This document shows, piece after piece, positions 35,316-37,845 of a stretch of 37,845 bases of DNA (the first letter of the stretch is position 1; each line of letters opens with the position of its first letter). Source of the DNA: an uncultured Bacteroidales bacterium (GTDB lineage: Bacteria; Bacteroidota; Bacteroidia; Bacteroidales; P3); contig ONIP01000023.1 of NCBI GenBank assembly GCA_900317955.1, positions 1 through 37,845 of the forward strand. Direction: 5' to 3'. Below the pieces are notes generated by a model. It was given only the letters and a program-made list of their open reading frames with translations. It was not told where the DNA came from and searched no databases. A program made the translations under genes and the position numbers.

Positions 35316-36053
35316 CTACATAAATGCTCCCATGTTTATAGATTTCATTTCTGAGATTCTATTCTTTAAAAATGCATTCATTTGTTCCTTAGGCATATTA
35401 GACATCATTTGTATGTATCCACATACATAACGGCATATTATGCCTAAAATAAGAGATATCGGACGTAATAGATTCGGATTGTCTCGATACTTTCCGGATC
35501 GTTTCTCAAGGCCGTGAGCTATCATTCCACGATAATCTACTAATACAAATATCAAGCCATCAACGTTGTATTCTTTCTGTTTATTTTTACATTCATTCTT
35601 TAGCCATTCGAGAATTGGATCATCTATTGGAAATGTATTTATTGCCATTAGAATACTTAATACCAGGACATCTGATTTTCCAAATTCGATTCGTAGTTTC
35701 TTGGTGACGGTTATACCGTTCCCATACAAGTATTCAATCATCATAAAATAATTGATGTATGATAGATAATACTCCTCTTCGTTAAAAAAAGAAGACCCCA
35801 ATCTGAAGTATGAAAAAGGGATGTAGTTTTCTTCTATTCTTTTACTGTAAAATAACGTATCCTGGAAATCGGAGAGTCTCAAGTATGTACAGTTTTGTCT
35901 TCCTTTTGTTATTTTGTATGACTTAATAGACAATATTTTTTCCTCATCCATGGTTTCTGGAATCCAGGTTATTTCTGCTTCTTCGTACAATACTCTTTTT
36001 ATGGCAAGATTGAAAGAGCCAAAAGCTTCTATTCTCTTTAACCATTCAACCAT
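35316..36053 (-). CDS. HEPN-like protein, possibly truncated at its start
   Basis: The 245-residue protein is helical and contains DYRGMIAHG (173-181), an R-x4-H motif (Arg175, His180) as in HEPN ribonucleases and the Apea-like HEPN group. A polar-aromatic N-terminal part and FMMIEYLYGNG (103-113) also resemble that group. HEPN RNases often serve in phage defence or toxin-antitoxin modules. No partner is recognised next to it. The reading frame stays open for about 20 codons upstream of the ATG, ending at a TAA, with sequence that looks coding (FAISIPDTTIYAD before the Met), and no promoter is seen. The 5' part may therefore be lost, or a non-ATG start used. Confidence 0.5.
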   Translation of the reverse strand: MVEWLKRIEAFGSFNLAIKRVLYEEAEITWIPETMDEEKILSIKSYKITKGRQNCTYLRLSDFQDTLFYSKRIEENYIPFSYFRLGSSFFNEEEYYLSYINYFMMIEYLYGNGITVTKKLRIEFGKSDVLVLSILMAINTFPIDDPILEWLKNECKNKQKEYNVDGLIFVLVDYRGMIAHGLEKRSGKYRDNPNLLRPISLILGIICRYVCGYIQMMSNMPKEQMNAFLKNRISEMKSINMGAFM

Positions 36054-36219
36054 GTCAGCATAAATTGTGGTATCAGGAATACTAATAGCAAAGTGGTTGG
36101 ATTCATCAATAGTGGTTTATGGAATGTCATCTAAATAGTTTGAAACGCTCCTCTCCACACTTATGAAAAGAGATTCATTTTTACTAAATATGTTGAATGT
36201 ATAAATAAAAAACTGCGTT

Positions 36220-36245
36220 GATATTATTTTTTTTAGAATAATATC
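36220..36245. repeat. AT-rich inverted repeat
   Basis: GATATTATT (36220-36228) and AATAATATC (36237-36245) form a perfect nine-bp stem with an eight-base T-rich loop. It lies in the gap between the HEPN-like gene and the broken small ORF, and otherwise nothing is recognised from 36054 to 36325. It may be a weak terminator for either strand. Confidence 0.4.
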
Positions 36246-36325
36246 ACCCTTTACTTCTGCTGTTATACGGAGTCGCATTATAATATGGAGTTTGTACTAA
36301 TTACTTATTAATACGAAAAATGAAC

Positions 36326-36685
36326 TCAAATATTGTTCAATCGATGCGATTTCTTCGAGGTGAGGGTGTAGAGTTGTAGAGCAGTTATGAGAATTGAAAA
36401 ACATCTATGATGTGGCGTTTTTTTACGCCGGGTTATGACGTTGAAGAATCCTTTGTCTGTGCGCTGACGGTGATAGGTATTTCGGTATCCTTTGCTTATT
36501 CTTTTTTGAGTGGCATTTTTTGAATAATCCAAAATTTTGATACACTCTTTCAAGGCAGCATGACAGTCCAAGTCACCCGCTTGCGTGATATAGTGCGTCT
36601 TTGCAATCTTGATTATTTCCTATGCCAAATCCATGCCCATACCCCATTTGAACCAATTAAGCCATTTTTCTTTTAGGTCATTCAT
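36326..36685 (-). pseudogene. Small ORF broken by in-frame TAG
   Basis: Starting at ATG 36685, the minus strand encodes MNDLKEKWLNWFKWGMGMDL and one more residue, then TAG at 36620-36622. The frame remains open and coding-like for a further 98 codons (EIIKIAKTHYITQAGDLDCH and on). The amphipathic, Trp-rich start and the helical continuation suggest that the two parts were once one gene. The last 50 residues are basic and less gene-like. I do not recognise the family. A shorter ORF from 36571 is the part after the stop. Confidence 0.4.
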
Positions 36686-36747
36686 CTGTGGATTTTAGTT
36701 TGATTCCTCAATTATTACGATTTCTTCAATGTTGACTACAACTATTA

Positions 36748-37050
36748 CTATTGTCCTAACTGGGAAGCCTCTATATCAATGGAAGATAATTTATTTTTAA
36801 ACTCTTTACACGGTTTAAAGAATGGTTCTAAGTGTTCAGGTATTATAAATAATTCCCCAGATGGTGCATGAAAATGACGAGTGTATCTCTTTTTTAGAAC
36901 GAAACTTCCAAAACCCCGAAGTGTTACATTGTCGCCTTCAGATAAAGCATCTTTAATGCATGTCATCATTTGATCAACTATTATTATAACAGCAGATCTG
37001 CGAATACCAGTTCTTTGTGAGATGGTATTTACTATTTGTAATTTAACCAT
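36748..37050 (-). CDS. HU/IHF family DNA-binding protein
   Basis: The 100-residue protein has the HU/IHF fold: an N-terminal helix pair (VKLQIVNTISQRTGIRRSAV), the GDNVTLRGFGSFVLKKR beta sheet (39-55) and the DNA-bending arm. The arm carries APSGE where most members have NPxTG; the intercalating Pro is kept. The C-terminal strand-helix is IPEHLEPFFKPCKEFKNKL. It bends DNA and may be a local architectural factor. It lies next to a fragment of a restriction-modification gene, as is common for accessory HU copies in Bacteroidota islands. Confidence 0.88.
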   Translation of the reverse strand: MVKLQIVNTISQRTGIRRSAVIIIVDQMMTCIKDALSEGDNVTLRGFGSFVLKKRYTRHFHAPSGELFIIPEHLEPFFKPCKEFKNKLSSIDIEASQLGQ

Positions 37051-37069
37051 AGTGTTGTTATTGTTAAAG

Positions 37070-37783
37070 TTATTCTTCGTATTCTTGGCGTGTAAAAGAT
37101 ATAGTGTTGTCTATGGATAACACTTCCTCATATGTTAGGTCAAATAATTTGAATATTATTATGTCAATAGTGGCTTCTTGAGAAAGTGTAGCAGCATTAG
37201 GATTCTTACTTTTAGTTAATAGAATCTCATTCACTATCTCTATTATCCGACTTTGTGTTTCTTTACTTACAGATGGTATAGGTAACTGCTCATAGAGATA
37301 TGTTTGTATTTCTGGGAAAACATCAGTTTTCTTTGTTGAGAATCTTTTTTTATAATAAAAGTCTAAAGCCTTTGAGTTAATGCAAGCAAGTAGGTAGAGC
37401 ATCTCATACTTGCATCCAATACGCTTTTTTATTCCATATACATTTTTGTTAAAACCATAATGTTTTCCCAATGAAACGGTAGCTTCAAGCATAGAATCTA
37501 CCCTACGCAAAAATATGCACTCAGAATCAAAGTGTTTCTTAAGTCGTTGGTATTCTTTATGGTTAGTTGGTAAATATGTCCTGTTCCAAGATATTGAGTA
37601 CTTTTGCATATCTTGTCCAATCAATGTTTCGCATCCATTTATGTTTTCTCGTAAGTATTTCTTAGAAACCTCCGCACCTCTTTTCGATTCAGTAAGCTTT
37701 CCTAAGGGAATTCCATTTTTATACATTTTTTGAAGGATAAGGATAATATTCGACGTAATGGACAAAATTAATGGTCGAACCAA
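37070..37783 (-). CDS. TaqI-like specificity domain of a type IIG/methyltransferase protein (fragment)
   Basis: The 237-codon frame corresponds to the C-terminal target-recognition part of type IIG or Eco57I-like restriction-methyltransferases. Visible features are IPLGKLTESKRGAEV, then IFLRRVDSMLEATVSLG, GCKYEMLYLLACINSKALDF and EQLPIPSVSKETQSRIIEIV, all typical of TaqI-like C-terminal specificity domains. The methyltransferase part (NPPY, FxGxG) is missing. Upstream the frame runs to a TAA at 37799-37801. The listed start is TTG, and an ATG at 37726 is also possible. It is most likely a truncated remnant or the specificity part of a rearranged system. A perfect 7-bp inverted repeat (37808-37824) lies at its upstream edge. 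Confidence 0.65.
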   Translation of the reverse strand: MVRPLILSITSNIILILQKMYKNGIPLGKLTESKRGAEVSKKYLRENINGCETLIGQDMQKYSISWNRTYLPTNHKEYQRLKKHFDSECIFLRRVDSMLEATVSLGKHYGFNKNVYGIKKRIGCKYEMLYLLACINSKALDFYYKKRFSTKKTDVFPEIQTYLYEQLPIPSVSKETQSRIIEIVNEILLTKSKNPNAATLSQEATIDIIIFKLFDLTYEEVLSIDNTISFTRQEYEE

Positions 37784-37845
37784 CGCAGAAGCGTGATTTT
37801 ATCGTTACTTTGACAAAGTCAAAGGTCATGAACAAAAAAAATGCT

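Noticed and set aside
1..37845. tRNA, rRNA, riboswitch or CRISPR array
   Set aside because: No cloverleaf-like or repeated-spacer pattern and no known riboswitch core was noticed by eye; a covariance-model search would be needed to exclude small RNAs.

Overview
The window looks like a chromosome segment of an uncultured or Prevotella-like member of the Bacteroidales. The evidence is repeated Bacteroidota-type promoters (TTTG, 19 nt, TAnnTTTG), lipoprotein signals of the Bacteroidota kind, a DnaX tau domain of Bacteroidota type, and a set of typical Bacteroidales genes (YbjQ, tandem M20 dipeptidases, VanX-like dipeptidase, DUF2200, AAA/DUF4143 ATPase, DUF6088 antitoxin-like protein). No rRNA, tRNA or CRISPR array was seen. 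Layout: (1) 357-10404, minus strand, AT-rich: a tightly packed eight-gene operon. In transcription order it encodes a VWA-like lipoprotein, a small membrane protein, a tubulin/FtsZ-like GTPase, a very large Hsp70/actin-like ATPase, a lipoprotein with a second membrane segment, a MotA/TolQ/ExbB-like protein with a long coiled coil, a MotB/OmpA-like protein and a retropepsin-like aspartyl protease lipoprotein. (2) 10933-18633, minus strand: one giant cyclic beta-1,2-glucan synthase-like gene (NdvB/ChvB type). (3) 18832-24927, plus strand, GC-rich housekeeping genes: dnaX with an in-frame TAG between the gamma and tau parts, a cation/proton antiporter, dapF and ligA. (4) 25062-26590, plus strand: a secreted GH25-fold protein that has lost its catalytic residues, and an outer-membrane barrel protein. 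(5) 26602-30881, minus strand: a probable five-gene unit ybjQ, M20, M20, FMN-binding protein, PPTase. (6) 31079-33916, minus strand: VanX-like dipeptidase, DUF2200 and AAA/DUF4143, the last two each with its own consensus promoter. (7) 33917-37845, AT-rich accessory end: a 36-bp perfect palindrome, an orphan AbiEi/DUF6088 antitoxin-like gene, a HEPN-like gene, a broken small ORF, an HU-type protein and a fragment of a type IIG-like specificity domain. The strongest candidate for an undescribed system is the operon at 357-10404. Its cytoplasmic part combines a tubulin-fold and an actin-fold nucleotidase. Its inner-membrane part looks like a proton-driven MotA/MotB-type motor with a peptidoglycan-binding arm. 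Its outer part has three predicted lipoproteins, one VWA-like and one a protease. Together they predict a trans-envelope machine in which a cytoskeletal assembly is coupled to a proton-powered stator. The parts recall published FtsZ-like/VWA/OmpA membrane-remodelling operons, SrfB-like proteins and the ZorAB motor of Zorya defence, but no ZorC, ZorD or ZorE partner is visible. Its function is therefore an inference and remains open.
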